Shown here: piece by piece, positions 33,177 to 42,713 of the stretch
How the letters are laid out: each line of letters starts with the position of its first letter
Numbering within the stretch: position 1 is the first letter of the stretch
Source of the DNA: Emcibacter sp.
Lineage (GTDB): Bacteria > Pseudomonadota > Alphaproteobacteria > Sphingomonadales > Emcibacteraceae
Direction: 5' to 3'
DNA: 64,000 nucleotides
Assembly: GCA_021647465.1 (NCBI GenBank)
Contig: JAKIUQ010000002.1
Coordinates: forward strand, 186,001 to 250,000
Position numbers and translations under genes: made by a program
The notes under the pieces: generated by a model
The model's database searches: none
The model's input: only the letters and a program-made list of their open reading frames with translations
Told to the model about the DNA's origin: nothing

Positions 33177-36100
33177 TTGGACTTTACGCGACTTCGATTA
33201 TCCGGCTTTAAGTCCTTTGTGGACCCAACCGAACTGATTATCGAAAAGGGTCTGACCGGTGTGGTCGGGCCGAATGGTTGCGGCAAATCCAATCTTCTTG
33301 AGGCCTTGCGGTGGGTCATGGGGGAAAATTCCGCAAAAAGCATGCGCGGCGCGGGCATGGATGATGTGATTTTCGCCGGAACCGCAAGCCGGCCCGCCCG
33401 CAACCTCGCCGAAGTTTCCCTGAATATTTTTAATAATGACCGCAGCGCACCAGCCATTTTTAATGATGAGCAACAGCTGGAAATTTCCCGGCGTATTGAG
33501 CGGGAAAGCGGTTCGGCTTACCGGCTCAATGCCAAAGATGTCCGCGCGAAAGATGTGCAATTGCTCTTTGCCGATGCCTCCACAGGGGCGCATTCCCCCT
33601 CATTGGTGAGTCAGGGGCGGATCGGCAGCCTGATTAATGCCAAGCCAAAGGACAGGCGCAAAATACTGGAAGAGGCCGCCGGCATTAGCGGACTGCATTC
33701 CCGCCGCCGGGAGGCCGAAAGCAAACTTCGGTCTGCGGCGCATAATCTGGAACGTCTTGGCGATATTGAAATCCAATTGAATGATCAGATTAAGGGGCTG
33801 CAGAAACAGGCGCGTCAAGCCAGCCGCTATAAGAAAATCAGCGGAGAAATCCGCAGGCTTCAGGCCTTGATCAACCATATGGAATGGCTGGCTATTCAGG
33901 CGCATAAAGAAACATCCGAGAAAGATTTGCGCAGCATTGTGCTTCATGTCGCCGCCATCACCACGAACCTTGGCCGTTTGAACAAGGAACAGGCCATAGA
34001 GGCCGCGAAACTGCCAACGCTTCGTCAGGAAGAAGCCGAATATGCCGCAGGTTTGCACCGTATCACCGTTACCCGCGACGGCCTTGACGGCGAAGAGGCC
34101 CGGCTGACGGAGACCCAAGCCAAGCTGAAAGCTCTTCTGGATCAGATTGATCAGGACGAAATCCGCGAAAAGGATGTGATTGCTGATACCACATCGATCC
34201 TTCAGCGGCTTCAAGTGGAAAAACAGAAATTACTGGATCAGGTGGATAATCAGACCGGAAATGTGGACGATCTGTCTGAGACATTAAAGCTTAAGCAGAC
34301 AGCTACTTTGGAGGCTGAATGGAAACTTGAGGAACTGACCCAGAAGCAGGCTCAACAAGCCGCCGAAAAGAATAACCTGTCCCTCAATCTGGCCGAGGCC
34401 GAGAATCGGCACAGGGCTCTGACCGAACAACGCGGCACTATTGAAGAACGCTTAAGCCGGCTGGAACATAATAATTTGTTCACGCAAGCCTTATCCAATA
34501 CTGAAAATGCCTTGTCCGCAGCGGAAAATACCGTCAACGTGATGTCTCACAAGGCACGAGAGGCGGAAGAAAGGCGTCAATTGTTCCAGCAGAAAGAGCA
34601 GGATGCCCGCGACATATTACAATCCCTTCAGGGGAAAAAAGCCCGAATTCAGGCGGAAAAAGAGGGGCTGGAAGAATTGCTGTCCGGCGGCGTTGGTAAC
34701 AATGAAGATGGCGAGGGACGTCAAATTCTGGAAAAACTGTCGGTAATGCCGGGCTATGAAGCGGCTCTTGGGGCCGCGCTGGATGAGGATTTGGAAGCGC
34801 CGGATGATGTGACGGCCCCAATTCATTGGCGTCATCTGAGCAATTATGATCATCCACAAAACCTGCCTGTCGGTGTGAAAAATATGGCGGATTTTGTCCA
34901 TGGATCAAACATGCTCACCCGCCGCCTGTCCCAAATTGGTGTTGTCGATACCGAAGCCGAAGCCTTATCCTTGCTCAACCAGTTAAAGCCGGGACAACGG
35001 CTGGTTTGCAGGGATGGCGGCGCTTGGCGCTGGGATGGTTATTGTGTGTCGCCGGATGCCCCAAGCACAACGGCTGTCAAGCTGGCCCAAAAGAATCGTC
35101 TGGTGGAATTGGCCAGTGCCTTTTCAAAAAGCAAGGAACTGGTGGGTGAGGCCCGCGAAATATTGCACCGCGCCCAAGAGGAATTGGAACAGGTTAAACA
35201 AGACGCCCGCACGGCCCGCCAGTTATGGCGCAGCGCAGAAGAAAAGGCCGCCGCCGCCCGCCGCAGCCTGACGGAGGCAGAGAAACAGGCCACCCGCCAT
35301 CAATCCGAGGAAAGCGCCTTGAAAGATCGCCTGGGGCATTTGATTGAGGATATTGATCAGATAAAAACGCGTGTGCAGGAAATTCGCCAAAATCTTGAAG
35401 CCTTGCCGGTGGGCGAAGATCTGGGTCTGGAAATTCAATTGGCCCGGCAGCATGTTGAAGATAATCGAAAATCCTTGTCCGAGGCCCGTTTTAATCACGA
35501 TAGTTTTATTTCACAAACTTCCGCGCGGCGTGATCGTCTTGCGCAGATCGAGACTGAATTATCCGCCTGGAAATTGCGTATTGATAATGTGGAAATTCAT
35601 ATTCGTGACCTGTCTCATCGCCGGACGTATAATCTGGCCGAATTGAAGTCACTGGAAAACCGGCCCGGCGAAATTGTGGAAGAACGCCGGAAATTAGACT
35701 ATTTGATTGACCAGGCCGAAGATAACCGAAAACAGGCGGCCCGGAAGCTTTTGGAATGCGAAGATATTCTGGCCGGAAAAGACAAGGAAATCCGAAGCGT
35801 ACAGAACCAACTGTCCGAAGCCCGGGAGCAAAAAGTGCGTCTGGAGACGAATCTGGAACAATATGAAGAACAAGCGGTTCATTTAAAACGCCGGATTTTT
35901 GAAGAATTCGATTGTTCGCCAAATCTTTTGCGGGAACTGGCGCAAATCGAACAGGAACAGGCCTTGCCCGATCCGGAGATTGCCCATCACAGGCTTGAAC
36001 GGTTGAAAGCGGAACGGGAACGCCACGGGGCCGTAAATCTGCGGGCCGATGCGGAATTGACAGAGGTTCAGGCCCAGCTTGACGTTTCCATATCTGAACG

Positions 36101-36692
36101 TCAGGAGCTGGAACAGGCCATAACGGCCCTGCGCCGGGCGATATCTGACCTTAATCGGGAAGGGCGGGCGCGAATTTTAAAAGCCTTTGATGACGTGAAT
36201 GAACATTTTAAAAAGCTGTTCACAACATTATTTGGCGGCGGGGAGGCCTATTTGGCACTGACTGAATCCGATGATCCACTGGATGCGGGGTTAGAGATCA
36301 TGGCCAGCCCGCCCGGCAAGAAAATGCAGAATCTGGGCCTTCTATCCGGCGGAGAGCAGGCTTTGACGGCATTATCCCTGATTTTTGCGGTATTCATGAC
36401 GAATCCTTCGCCCATTTGCGTATTGGATGAGGTGGACGCGCCGCTTGATGATGCCAATGTGACGCGTTTTTGTGATCTTTTGGATGAAATGTGTAAAAAT
36501 ACATCAACCCGTTTCCTGATCGTAACCCATAACGCGGTCACCATGTCGCGTATGAACCGGTTATTTGGGGTGACAATGGCCGAACGGGGCGTCTCGCAAC
36601 TGGTTTCTGTGGATCTGGACAGTGCCGAAAGGATGCGGGCCCGAGATCATAATCGGGATCATAATATTATCAGGGGTTCTATTCCCGCGTAG
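33177..36692 (+). CDS. smc: chromosome segregation protein SMC
   Basis: SMC is the core ATPase of the bacterial condensin that organises and separates chromosomes. The 1171-residue protein has Walker A GPNGCGKS at 31-38, long coiled coils (about 170-490 and 650-1010), a hinge between them (about 510-640), and the ABC signature LLSGGEQALTALSL with Walker B CVLDEVDAPLDD near the end. The start is TTG at 33177 with GAGGG 4 bases upstream. No scpA/scpB is present in the window. The gene follows the two DsbA-like genes, as often seen in alphaproteobacteria, and is followed by a hairpin and T run. Confidence 0.97.
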   Translation: MDFTRLRLSGFKSFVDPTELIIEKGLTGVVGPNGCGKSNLLEALRWVMGENSAKSMRGAGMDDVIFAGTASRPARNLAEVSLNIFNNDRSAPAIFNDEQQLEISRRIERESGSAYRLNAKDVRAKDVQLLFADASTGAHSPSLVSQGRIGSLINAKPKDRRKILEEAAGISGLHSRRREAESKLRSAAHNLERLGDIEIQLNDQIKGLQKQARQASRYKKISGEIRRLQALINHMEWLAIQAHKETSEKDLRSIVLHVAAITTNLGRLNKEQAIEAAKLPTLRQEEAEYAAGLHRITVTRDGLDGEEARLTETQAKLKALLDQIDQDEIREKDVIADTTSILQRLQVEKQKLLDQVDNQTGNVDDLSETLKLKQTATLEAEWKLEELTQKQAQQAAEKNNLSLNLAEAENRHRALTEQRGTIEERLSRLEHNNLFTQALSNTENALSAAENTVNVMSHKAREAEERRQLFQQKEQDARDILQSLQGKKARIQAEKEGLEELLSGGVGNNEDGEGRQILEKLSVMPGYEAALGAALDEDLEAPDDVTAPIHWRHLSNYDHPQNLPVGVKNMADFVHGSNMLTRRLSQIGVVDTEAEALSLLNQLKPGQRLVCRDGGAWRWDGYCVSPDAPSTTAVKLAQKNRLVELASAFSKSKELVGEAREILHRAQEELEQVKQDARTARQLWRSAEEKAAAARRSLTEAEKQATRHQSEESALKDRLGHLIEDIDQIKTRVQEIRQNLEALPVGEDLGLEIQLARQHVEDNRKSLSEARFNHDSFISQTSARRDRLAQIETELSAWKLRIDNVEIHIRDLSHRRTYNLAELKSLENRPGEIVEERRKLDYLIDQAEDNRKQAARKLLECEDILAGKDKEIRSVQNQLSEAREQKVRLETNLEQYEEQAVHLKRRIFEEFDCSPNLLRELAQIEQEQALPDPEIAHHRLERLKAERERHGAVNLRADAELTEVQAQLDVSISERQELEQAITALRRAISDLNREGRARILKAFDDVNEHFKKLFTTLFGGGEAYLALTESDDPLDAGLEIMASPPGKKMQNLGLLSGGEQALTALSLIFAVFMTNPSPICVLDEVDAPLDDANVTRFCDLLDEMCKNTSTRFLIVTHNAVTMSRMNRLFGVTMAERGVSQLVSVDLDSAERMRARDHNRDHNIIRGSIPA

Positions 36693-36697
36693 GCGCA

Positions 36698-36729
36698 AGA
36701 GACCTCTACAATCCTGCGGTCTTTTTTTT
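36698..36729 (+). terminator. probable smc terminator
   Basis: AGACC (36700-36704) pairs with GGTCT (36718-36722) and runs straight into eight T. The stem is short, so confidence is moderate. Confidence 0.6.
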
Positions 36730-36884
36730 GCCGCAAAACCCTTTGGGGGCGGGGGCGGGGGAAGTAACGTTACGATAGTGTTTTTGGCTCTTGACAGGCA
36801 ATTGTGCAGAAACTATGTTGCATGAAATTTTATAGGTAAATTTTCGGATATCACGTCATTCGGATATCAAGTCAAGGGATCGCT

Positions 36885-37256
36885 TTGAAAGAAGATAACA
36901 AACCATCTTCGAAGAAAGAAGCCGCCCTTGAGGAATTGGGGGCTCGGGTTAAGGCCGCTCAAAAAGAGAATGCGCCAAAGGCTGAGAGTCCGATTAACGA
37001 ATCGCACGCTTATGGTATGGCGATGCGGCTTGTGGCGGAATTGGTGTCGGGGCTGATTGTCGGCATGATCATCGGCTGGTTTCTGGATAAGGCTCTGGGA
37101 ACGAAACCATGGATGCTTATAGTGTTTGTTTTTCTTGGCCTTGGTGCCGGGATTTTTAATGTGTTGCGGGCCGCGAAACAAATGGAAGTTGTCGCAGCCC
37201 GTCAACGGGAAGAAGCCGACAAGGCTAACAGTAACGAAGGAAAACATAGTGGCTAG
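36885..37256 (+). CDS. atpI: ATP synthase F0 AtpI/AtpZ-like protein
   Basis: AtpI is a small two-helix membrane protein encoded at the head of F0 operons and thought to aid c-ring assembly or magnesium supply. The 123-residue protein has a charged N-terminus (about 1-45), then helices at about 50-68 (LVAELVSGLIVGMIIGWFL) and 78-95. It is of the alphaproteobacterial AtpZ/AtpI type. The start is TTG at 36885 with AAGGGA 5 bases upstream. It overlaps atpB by 8 bases, which implies coupled translation. It opens an F0-only operon (atpI-atpB-atpE-b'-b). Confidence 0.9.
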   Translation: MKEDNKPSSKKEAALEELGARVKAAQKENAPKAESPINESHAYGMAMRLVAELVSGLIVGMIIGWFLDKALGTKPWMLIVFVFLGLGAGIFNVLRAAKQMEVVAARQREEADKANSNEGKHSG

Positions 37257-37974
37257 TCCGCTCGCGCAATTTGAAATAAAAACGCTTATCCCGCTGCAAG
37301 TGGCCGGATATGATATTTCGTTCACAAATTCAGCCCTCTTTATGGCCATAACCGTCGCCGCCATCATGTTTTTTATGACGGTCGGCATGCGCAAAGGGGC
37401 CCTGGTGCCGGGGCGCTGGCAGCTTTGCGTGGAAATGTGCTATGAATTTATCGCCAATATGCTTCATGATACAGCAGGCCGGGATGCCCGGAAATATTTT
37501 CCGTTTATCTTCACCCTGTTCATGTTCATTCTGTTTGCCAATCTGATTGGTATGACGCCCTATTTTGGCTTTACCTTTACCAGTCATATCGCGGTGACAT
37601 TTGCCATGGCGTCTTTTGTATTCATTGGGGTTACGATCATAGGCTTTGCCAAGCATGGCTTTAAATTCTTTAAACTTTTTGTGCCGGCAGGGGCGCCGCT
37701 CGCGTTGATGCCGCTTTTGGTTGTTATCGAATTGGTGTCATATTTGTCCCGTCCGATAAGTCTGTCGGTGCGGTTGTTTGCCAATATGGTGGCGGGGCAT
37801 ACCATGTTGAAAGTATTCGGTGGTTTTGTGGTGGCACTTGGTGCGCTCGGGGTGGTGCCCTTTGCCTTTATCGTGGCGCTGACCGGATTGGAATTGCTCG
37901 TGGCTTGTTTGCAGGCCTATGTATTCGCCATTCTGACCTGTATGTATTTGAATGATGCCTTACATTTACATTAG
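37249..37974 (+). CDS. atpB: ATP synthase F0 subunit a
   Basis: Subunit a provides the two proton half-channels against the c-ring. From a GTG at 37249 (AAGGA 8 bases upstream) it has 241 residues and five or six helices. The essential arginine lies in SLSVRLFANMVAGH and the conserved GLELLVACLQAYVFAILTC helix closes the protein. The start lies inside the end of atpI (8-base overlap). An apparent longer frame from 37126 is only atpI sequence in another frame. Confidence 0.95.
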   Translation: MASPLAQFEIKTLIPLQVAGYDISFTNSALFMAITVAAIMFFMTVGMRKGALVPGRWQLCVEMCYEFIANMLHDTAGRDARKYFPFIFTLFMFILFANLIGMTPYFGFTFTSHIAVTFAMASFVFIGVTIIGFAKHGFKFFKLFVPAGAPLALMPLLVVIELVSYLSRPISLSVRLFANMVAGHTMLKVFGGFVVALGALGVVPFAFIVALTGLELLVACLQAYVFAILTCMYLNDALHLH

Positions 37975-38050
37975 GCATTTGCATTAAAGCATTTGTGGGA
38001 AATAGTAGTTTTTTTAGTGTTTAATTTTTTAAAATAAGAAGGAATATAAA

Positions 38051-38275
38051 ATGGAAGTAGAAGCGGCAAAAATGATCGGTGCGGGTATTGCTTGTACGGC
38101 TCTAATCGGTGCGGGTATTGGCATTGGTAACATCTTTGGAAGTTATGTGTCAGCGGCGATCCGCAACCCTGCGGCGGCCCCTCAGTTTTTCGGAAATGCC
38201 ATGCTTGGTTTTGCCCTTGCCGAAGCAACCGGTCTGTTTGGTTTGGTTATTGCCTTTATCATCTTGTTCACTTAA
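38051..38275 (+). CDS. atpE: ATP synthase F0 subunit c
   Basis: Subunit c forms the proton-driven rotor ring. The 74-residue protein is two helices joined by the polar loop RNP (residues 38-40). The proton-carrying carboxylate is E58 in ALAEATGLFG. The N-terminal glycine-alanine-rich helix (GAGIACTALIGAGIGIG) is typical of proton-type rings, and no sodium-site pattern is evident. GAAGGAATATAAA precedes the ATG. About 75 bases separate it from atpB and 67 from the b' gene. Confidence 0.97.
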   Translation: MEVEAAKMIGAGIACTALIGAGIGIGNIFGSYVSAAIRNPAAAPQFFGNAMLGFALAEATGLFGLVIAFIILFT

Positions 38276-38342
38276 GATTTTTAAGTAAATCTTTTGATAA
38301 TTTAGGCCTGATCCGCAATTTCAGGATCAAGGAGAGAAGATA

Positions 38343-38849
38343 GTGCCACAATTAGATCCCGCCGTTTTTCTGCCCCAGATTTTCTGGTTGTTTGTGATCT
38401 TTGGACTGATTTATCTGTTCATAGCGCATAGTGCTGCGCCAAGGATCACGCAAGTTCTGGAGAAACGCCAGGCCCGGATTTCCTCGGATCTGGAGGAAGC
38501 CTCGAGCTTGCAGGCAGAGGCTGAAGCCGCAAGAGTTTCCCATGAAAAGGCTTTGGAAGAAGCCCGTATCAAGGCAACCTCAACAATTACGGCCAAGCGT
38601 GAAGCCATTAAATCAGATGTTGAAGCGGAATATGCTCAGTTAACTGAAAAATTAGGTGCGGAGTTCGCGTCTGCGGAAGTGAAAATTATTGCGGCTAAAG
38701 ATAAAGCGCTTGATGAAATTCGGGTAATGTCTGTGGATATTTGCAAGGAAATCATCCAGTCTGTATCCGGCCTTGATCTTGATAAAAAGATTGTTGCAGA
38801 AAGAGTCAGCGCGAAATTTGAGGCGGTGAAGGATAATGCCAATGGTTGA
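38343..38849 (+). CDS. atpF': ATP synthase F0 subunit b'
   Basis: Subunit b' is one of two stator-stalk subunits in alphaproteobacteria and phototrophs. The 168 residues have one membrane helix (about 7-27, FLPQIFWLFVIFGLIYLFI) and a long charged coiled coil. The start is a GTG at 38343 behind AAGGAGAGAAGATA. It overlaps the b gene by 14 bases. Confidence 0.94.
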   Translation: MPQLDPAVFLPQIFWLFVIFGLIYLFIAHSAAPRITQVLEKRQARISSDLEEASSLQAEAEAARVSHEKALEEARIKATSTITAKREAIKSDVEAEYAQLTEKLGAEFASAEVKIIAAKDKALDEIRVMSVDICKEIIQSVSGLDLDKKIVAERVSAKFEAVKDNANG

Positions 38850-39390
38850 TCAAAATCTCAGCATTGATACGGATGTTGCTGCCGCTGTTGTTGAAACAGC
38901 GAATCTGAATGTCCATTGGTATCAGGATCCGGCTGTCTGGGTTGCTTTGGCGATTATTACTTTCTTCATTTTAATGATCTGGAAGAAAATTCCAGTCATG
39001 ATTGCTAAAATGCTTGATGCAAAAGTCGCTGTGATCGCGGAACAGCTGGATAATGCGCAAACTTTGCGGGAAGAAGCGTCCGCGCTTTTGGCAAAATATC
39101 AACGTGATCAGCGTGATGCAGAAAAGAATGCCGCAAAAATGATCGCGAATGCTGAGGCCGAAGCAAAACTGCTGGCCGGCGAAGCCAAACTTCACGTAAA
39201 AGAAATGATTGAGCGGCGTACGAAAATTGCCGAACAAAAAATTGAGCAGGCCGAAGCCGCCGCGCTTAAGGAAATTCGGCAGGTGGCCGTTCAGGCCGCG
39301 ACTGCCGCTGCGCGTGAGTTGATTTCTGAGAATATGAAAAAGGCCGATCATGATGCCTTGATTAAGTCAGGCACCGAAAAGCTACATTAA
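38836..39390 (+). CDS. atpF: ATP synthase F0 subunit b
   Basis: This is the second stator-stalk subunit. The 184-residue protein has one helix (about 35-55, VWVALAIITFFILMIWKKIP) and a long alanine- and glutamate-rich coiled coil ending in LIKSGTEKLH. It overlaps b' by 14 bases; ATGs at 38836 and 38842 are both possible starts. It is the last gene of the F0 operon and is followed by a strong terminator. The F1 genes are not in this window, as expected for the split alphaproteobacterial arrangement. Confidence 0.95.
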   Translation: MPMVDQNLSIDTDVAAAVVETANLNVHWYQDPAVWVALAIITFFILMIWKKIPVMIAKMLDAKVAVIAEQLDNAQTLREEASALLAKYQRDQRDAEKNAAKMIANAEAEAKLLAGEAKLHVKEMIERRTKIAEQKIEQAEAAALKEIRQVAVQAATAAARELISENMKKADHDALIKSGTEKLH

Positions 39391-39416
39391 TTTTAATACA
39401 GCTAGAAGTAAATTTT

Positions 39417-39450
39417 AAAACCCAGATTTGCTTGTTCGGATCTGGGTTTT
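39417..39450. terminator. atp operon terminator (bidirectional)
   Basis: A perfect 11-base inverted repeat (AAAACCCAGAT at 39417-39427 and ATCTGGGTTTT at 39440-39450) with a 12-base loop gives A/T tracts on both sides. It serves atpF and the convergent lipoprotein gene. Confidence 0.9.
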
Positions 39451-39458
39451 CCTTTGGT

Positions 39459-39824
39459 TTATTCTTTAAGTTTTTCGCGAATGTCATCCAGTTCATGGGC
39501 GCGAATATGACGGCCATTCCATGTTATGGAAATGAGAATGGGGGTATTTTCCGGCGCGGAAGCGTTGAAAACACATGTTATATTATAAGGAATCGGGACT
39601 TTAAAGTCATTCCAGGCCTTAAAGCTAATAGTGATACCCCGATGACCCGCCGCGTTATTATATTCTTTGGCAGATATTTTATCAAAACTCGAAGGATGTT
39701 TCAGGCGAGCTTTGGCAATTTTTTCGCAGTTTTCAAGACGGACAGATTTCACAGGCAGGATATTGCAGCCGGGCAAGCCTATTAGGCACAGCATTAAGCC
39801 GGGAATGAGAATCTTTTTTATCAT
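39459..39824 (-). CDS. small lipoprotein, unknown
   Basis: I do not recognise this 121-residue protein. From the ATG at 39824 it begins with a lipoprotein signal (KKILIPGLMLCLIGLPGC, lipid cysteine about residue 20). A small soluble domain follows with one further cysteine pair (ENCEKIAKARL and YNITCVFN), which might form a disulfide in the periplasm. The frame extends 12 residues upstream, but that part is not signal-like. An L-P-G-C lipobox is acceptable though less common than L-A-G-C. It converges on the atp terminator and is divergent from the HtrA gene, with 90 bases between them. Confidence 0.7.
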   Translation of the reverse strand: MIKKILIPGLMLCLIGLPGCNILPVKSVRLENCEKIAKARLKHPSSFDKISAKEYNNAAGHRGITISFKAWNDFKVPIPYNITCVFNASAPENTPILISITWNGRHIRAHELDDIREKLKE

Positions 39825-39914
39825 AATGTTGTCATTTACCTTCAATAATCTGTAAATCAACCTATATTAATAGGTTCTGACCCTGAGTAAAGAAACAACC
39901 GACTGGATAAATAT

Positions 39915-41351
39915 ATGACATTGCCCCGTTTTTTTCTTTTATTCTTAACTCTTCTGGCCTTATTGCCTCTTAATATTACCGCATTGCCGGCGGCAGATAA
40001 AAAAATACCCTCGTCAAAGGCCGAGGTGCAATTATCCTATGCGCCGGTGGTAAAACAGGCGGCCCCAGCCGTAGTCAATATCTATACCAAGCGGGTGGTC
40101 AAAACCCGAATTTTTTCGCCCTTTGCCAACGACCCCTTCTTTCAGCGGTTCTTTGGGGATCGTTTTGGCGGCAGCCCGCGCGCGCGTATTGAACGATCAT
40201 TGGGATCCGGCGTTATCATCGGGGCGGACGGGGTCATTGTCACCAATCATCATGTTGTGGCGGGGGCCGATAAAATTACGGTCGCCTTATCGGACCGCCG
40301 CGAATTTGATGCGGAAGTAATCCTGAATGATGAGAAAACGGATTTGGCTGTTCTGAAAATCAAGACTAGGGGCGAAAAACTGCCGGTTTTGACATTCTCG
40401 GATTCAGATTCTATTGAGGTCGGCGACCTTGTACTGGCCATTGGAAATCCGTTTGGCGTTGGTCAGACGGTCACCAGCGGCATCGTATCTGCCTTGGCCC
40501 GCACGCAGGTCAGCGGACAGGATTATCAGTTTTTCATCCAAACGGATGCGGCGGTTAATCCGGGCAATAGCGGCGGGGCCTTGATTGGCATGGACGGCAA
40601 CCTTATTGGCATCAATACGGCCATATTCTCGCGCTCTGGCGGCTCTAATGGTATCGGTTTTGCCATTCCGGCCAATATGGTCAAATATGTGGTGTCTTCG
40701 GCGTTATCCGGCGGCAAATTGGTGCGGCCATGGTTTGGCGGCGACGGACAGATGGTGACTTCCGAGATTGCCGAAAGTCTGGGCTTTGATCGTCCGGGCG
40801 GGGTTTTGGTCAATGATATCTATCCGGGTGGCCCGGCGGATAAGGCAGGACTTATGCAGGGCGATGTGATTTTGACCATTGATGGCAAGGAAGTCTCCAG
40901 TCCTGAGGCGCTGCGTTATTATACTGGTTTAGAGGCCGTTGGCGGCACAATTCCGCTGGAGATAATTCGCGGTGAAAAACGCAAAATTTTGCATGTGCCG
41001 CTTATGCCAGCGCCCGAAGACCCGCCGCGAGATATAACAGTTTTAAGGGGGGATCATTTGTTTTCCGGAACGACGCTTGCGAATTTATCGCCGGCCTATG
41101 CCGAGGAAATCGGGGTAAATCCTTATAACAAAGGTGTGATTATTCTGAGCGTCCCGCGCAGTGTTACGCGCATGACAGGAATTCAAAAAGGCGATATTTT
41201 TAAATCAGTCAATGGCAGAAAAGTCAAAACCCTTAAAGATATAAGTCATGCCATGGATGATGATCCCGTGAATGTAGATTTTACGATCAGCCGTGCAGAC
41301 AAAACCATTGATTGCGTTATTCGGGCGGAGGGCAGGTCTTATTGCACTTGA
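39915..41351 (+). CDS. htrA: HtrA/DegP-family periplasmic serine protease
   Basis: This periplasmic protease-chaperone degrades misfolded envelope proteins. The 478-residue precursor has a signal peptide (to about residue 26) and the trypsin-like domain with triad H113 (TNHHVVAG), D143 (KTDLAVLKI) and S219 (NPGNSGGAL). Two PDZ domains follow (about 275-370, with AGLMQGDVILTIDGKEV, and 385-475, with GIQKGDIFKSVNGRKV). The short phenylalanine-rich FANDPFFQRFFGDRF insertion in loop LA is typical of the Do family. Paralogues degP, degQ and mucD cannot be told apart here. rarA follows after 36 bases. Confidence 0.95.
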   Translation: MTLPRFFLLFLTLLALLPLNITALPAADKKIPSSKAEVQLSYAPVVKQAAPAVVNIYTKRVVKTRIFSPFANDPFFQRFFGDRFGGSPRARIERSLGSGVIIGADGVIVTNHHVVAGADKITVALSDRREFDAEVILNDEKTDLAVLKIKTRGEKLPVLTFSDSDSIEVGDLVLAIGNPFGVGQTVTSGIVSALARTQVSGQDYQFFIQTDAAVNPGNSGGALIGMDGNLIGINTAIFSRSGGSNGIGFAIPANMVKYVVSSALSGGKLVRPWFGGDGQMVTSEIAESLGFDRPGGVLVNDIYPGGPADKAGLMQGDVILTIDGKEVSSPEALRYYTGLEAVGGTIPLEIIRGEKRKILHVPLMPAPEDPPRDITVLRGDHLFSGTTLANLSPAYAEEIGVNPYNKGVIILSVPRSVTRMTGIQKGDIFKSVNGRKVKTLKDISHAMDDDPVNVDFTISRADKTIDCVIRAEGRSYCT

Positions 41352-41387
41352 GCTGCGTCATATTTCCGGTAAAAGGCATTGTTTCAT

Positions 41388-42698
41388 ATGAATGATCTTT
41401 TCACATCGGCCGGGCTGGAACAGGATGCCCCGCGCCCTCTGGCGGATAAACTGCGTCCCCAGACCATGGAAGAGGTGGTGGGGCAGGATCATCTGATCGC
41501 GTCCGGCGGCCCGCTTGGCCGGATGCTGGATGCCGGACGATTAACCTCATTGGTTTTATGGGGGGCGCCGGGGACAGGGAAAACCACCATGGCGCGGCTT
41601 CTGGCCGAAAAAACCGATCTTTATTTTGAGCAGATTTCGGCGGTTTTCTCTGGCGTTGCAGACCTGCGCAAATGTTTTGAAGCGGCCGCGGCGCGGCGCA
41701 AAACCGGCAAGGGTACTTTGCTGTTTGTCGATGAAATTCATCGGTTCAACCGCGCGCAACAGGATGGGTTCCTGCCCTATGTGGAGGATGGCACCATCAT
41801 CCTTGTGGGGGCGACCACGGAGAATCCATCTTTCGAACTGAATGCGGCTTTGCTGTCACGGATGCAGGTTTTAACGCTTAATCGTCTGGATGATGACGCG
41901 ATGGCGCAATTGCTTGCGCGGGCTGAAAAAATGATGGGTAAAACCCTCCCCGTGACGGCAGAGGCCCGGGCCATGCTCCATAGTATGGCCGATGGGGATG
42001 GGCGTTATCTCTTGAATCTTGCAGATATTTTGCTCGGCCTTGAGTTTGAGGAAATATTAGATGCCGCAGGATTGCTAAAAATTCTGCAAAAACGCGCGCC
42101 GGTTTATGACAAGGACAAGGAAGGTCATTATAACCTGATTTCCGCGCTGCATAAATCCTTGCGCGGATCCGACACGGACGCGGCCCTTTATTGGACGGCG
42201 CGTATGCTTGCGGGCGGCGAAAGCCCGCTTTACCTGCTGCGGCGGCTCGTGCGTTTTGCCGCAGAAGACATCGGCCTTGCAGACCCCAATGCCTTGGTGC
42301 AAGTCTTGGCGGCGAAGGAGGCTTATGAATTTTTAGGCTCACCCGAAGGCGATCTTCATGTGGCGCAGGCGGTGATTTACCTTGGCAGCGCCCCTAAATC
42401 CAATGCCGTCTATATGGCGTTTAAGGCGGCGACGAAGAGCGCGAAGGAGACCGGATCGCTCAGCCCGCCCCTGCATATCCTAAACGCGCCAACCAAAATG
42501 ATGAAGAATCTTGGCTACGGCAAGAATTATGCCTATGATCATGACACGCAGCACGGGTTTTCAGGTCAAAATTATTTCCCCGATGACTTGCCGCGCAAAG
42601 AGTTTTATCGCCCGAAAGAGCGCGGCTATGAACGCGAGATCAAAAAACGTCTGGATTATTGGCATAAGTTGCGGGTTGAATTAAAAGGTGAAGCCTAA
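41388..42698 (+). CDS. rarA: replication-associated recombination protein RarA (MgsA)
   Basis: RarA is a clamp-loader-like AAA+ ATPase acting at stalled forks. The 436-residue protein has PLADKLRPQTMEEVVGQDHL at the start (given in full), Walker A WGAPGTGKTTMA, Walker B FVDEIHRFNRAQQD, sensor GATTENPSFELN and the C-terminal tetramerisation part with APTKMMKNLGYGKNYAYDHD. The ATG at 41388 is preferred to a TTG 9 bases earlier because AAAGG lies 11 bases upstream of the ATG but only 2 from the TTG. It probably shares a transcript with htrA and converges with upp. Confidence 0.96.
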   Translation: MNDLFTSAGLEQDAPRPLADKLRPQTMEEVVGQDHLIASGGPLGRMLDAGRLTSLVLWGAPGTGKTTMARLLAEKTDLYFEQISAVFSGVADLRKCFEAAAARRKTGKGTLLFVDEIHRFNRAQQDGFLPYVEDGTIILVGATTENPSFELNAALLSRMQVLTLNRLDDDAMAQLLARAEKMMGKTLPVTAEARAMLHSMADGDGRYLLNLADILLGLEFEEILDAAGLLKILQKRAPVYDKDKEGHYNLISALHKSLRGSDTDAALYWTARMLAGGESPLYLLRRLVRFAAEDIGLADPNALVQVLAAKEAYEFLGSPEGDLHVAQAVIYLGSAPKSNAVYMAFKAATKSAKETGSLSPPLHILNAPTKMMKNLGYGKNYAYDHDTQHGFSGQNYFPDDLPRKEFYRPKERGYEREIKKRLDYWHKLRVELKGEA

Positions 42699-42713
42699 AG
42701 CCCTCGGGCTTTA
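42696..42713. terminator. palindrome containing both stop codons of rarA and upp
   Basis: TAAAGCCC-TC-GGGCTTTA is a perfect palindrome. Its first three bases are the rarA stop and its last three, read on the other strand, are the upp stop. There are only short T tracts, so termination strength is doubtful. Confidence 0.55.

Noticed and set aside
37126..37248. Longer atpB N-terminus
   Set aside because: The segment is atpI coding sequence in another frame, and a GTG with a good ribosome binding site sits at 37249.
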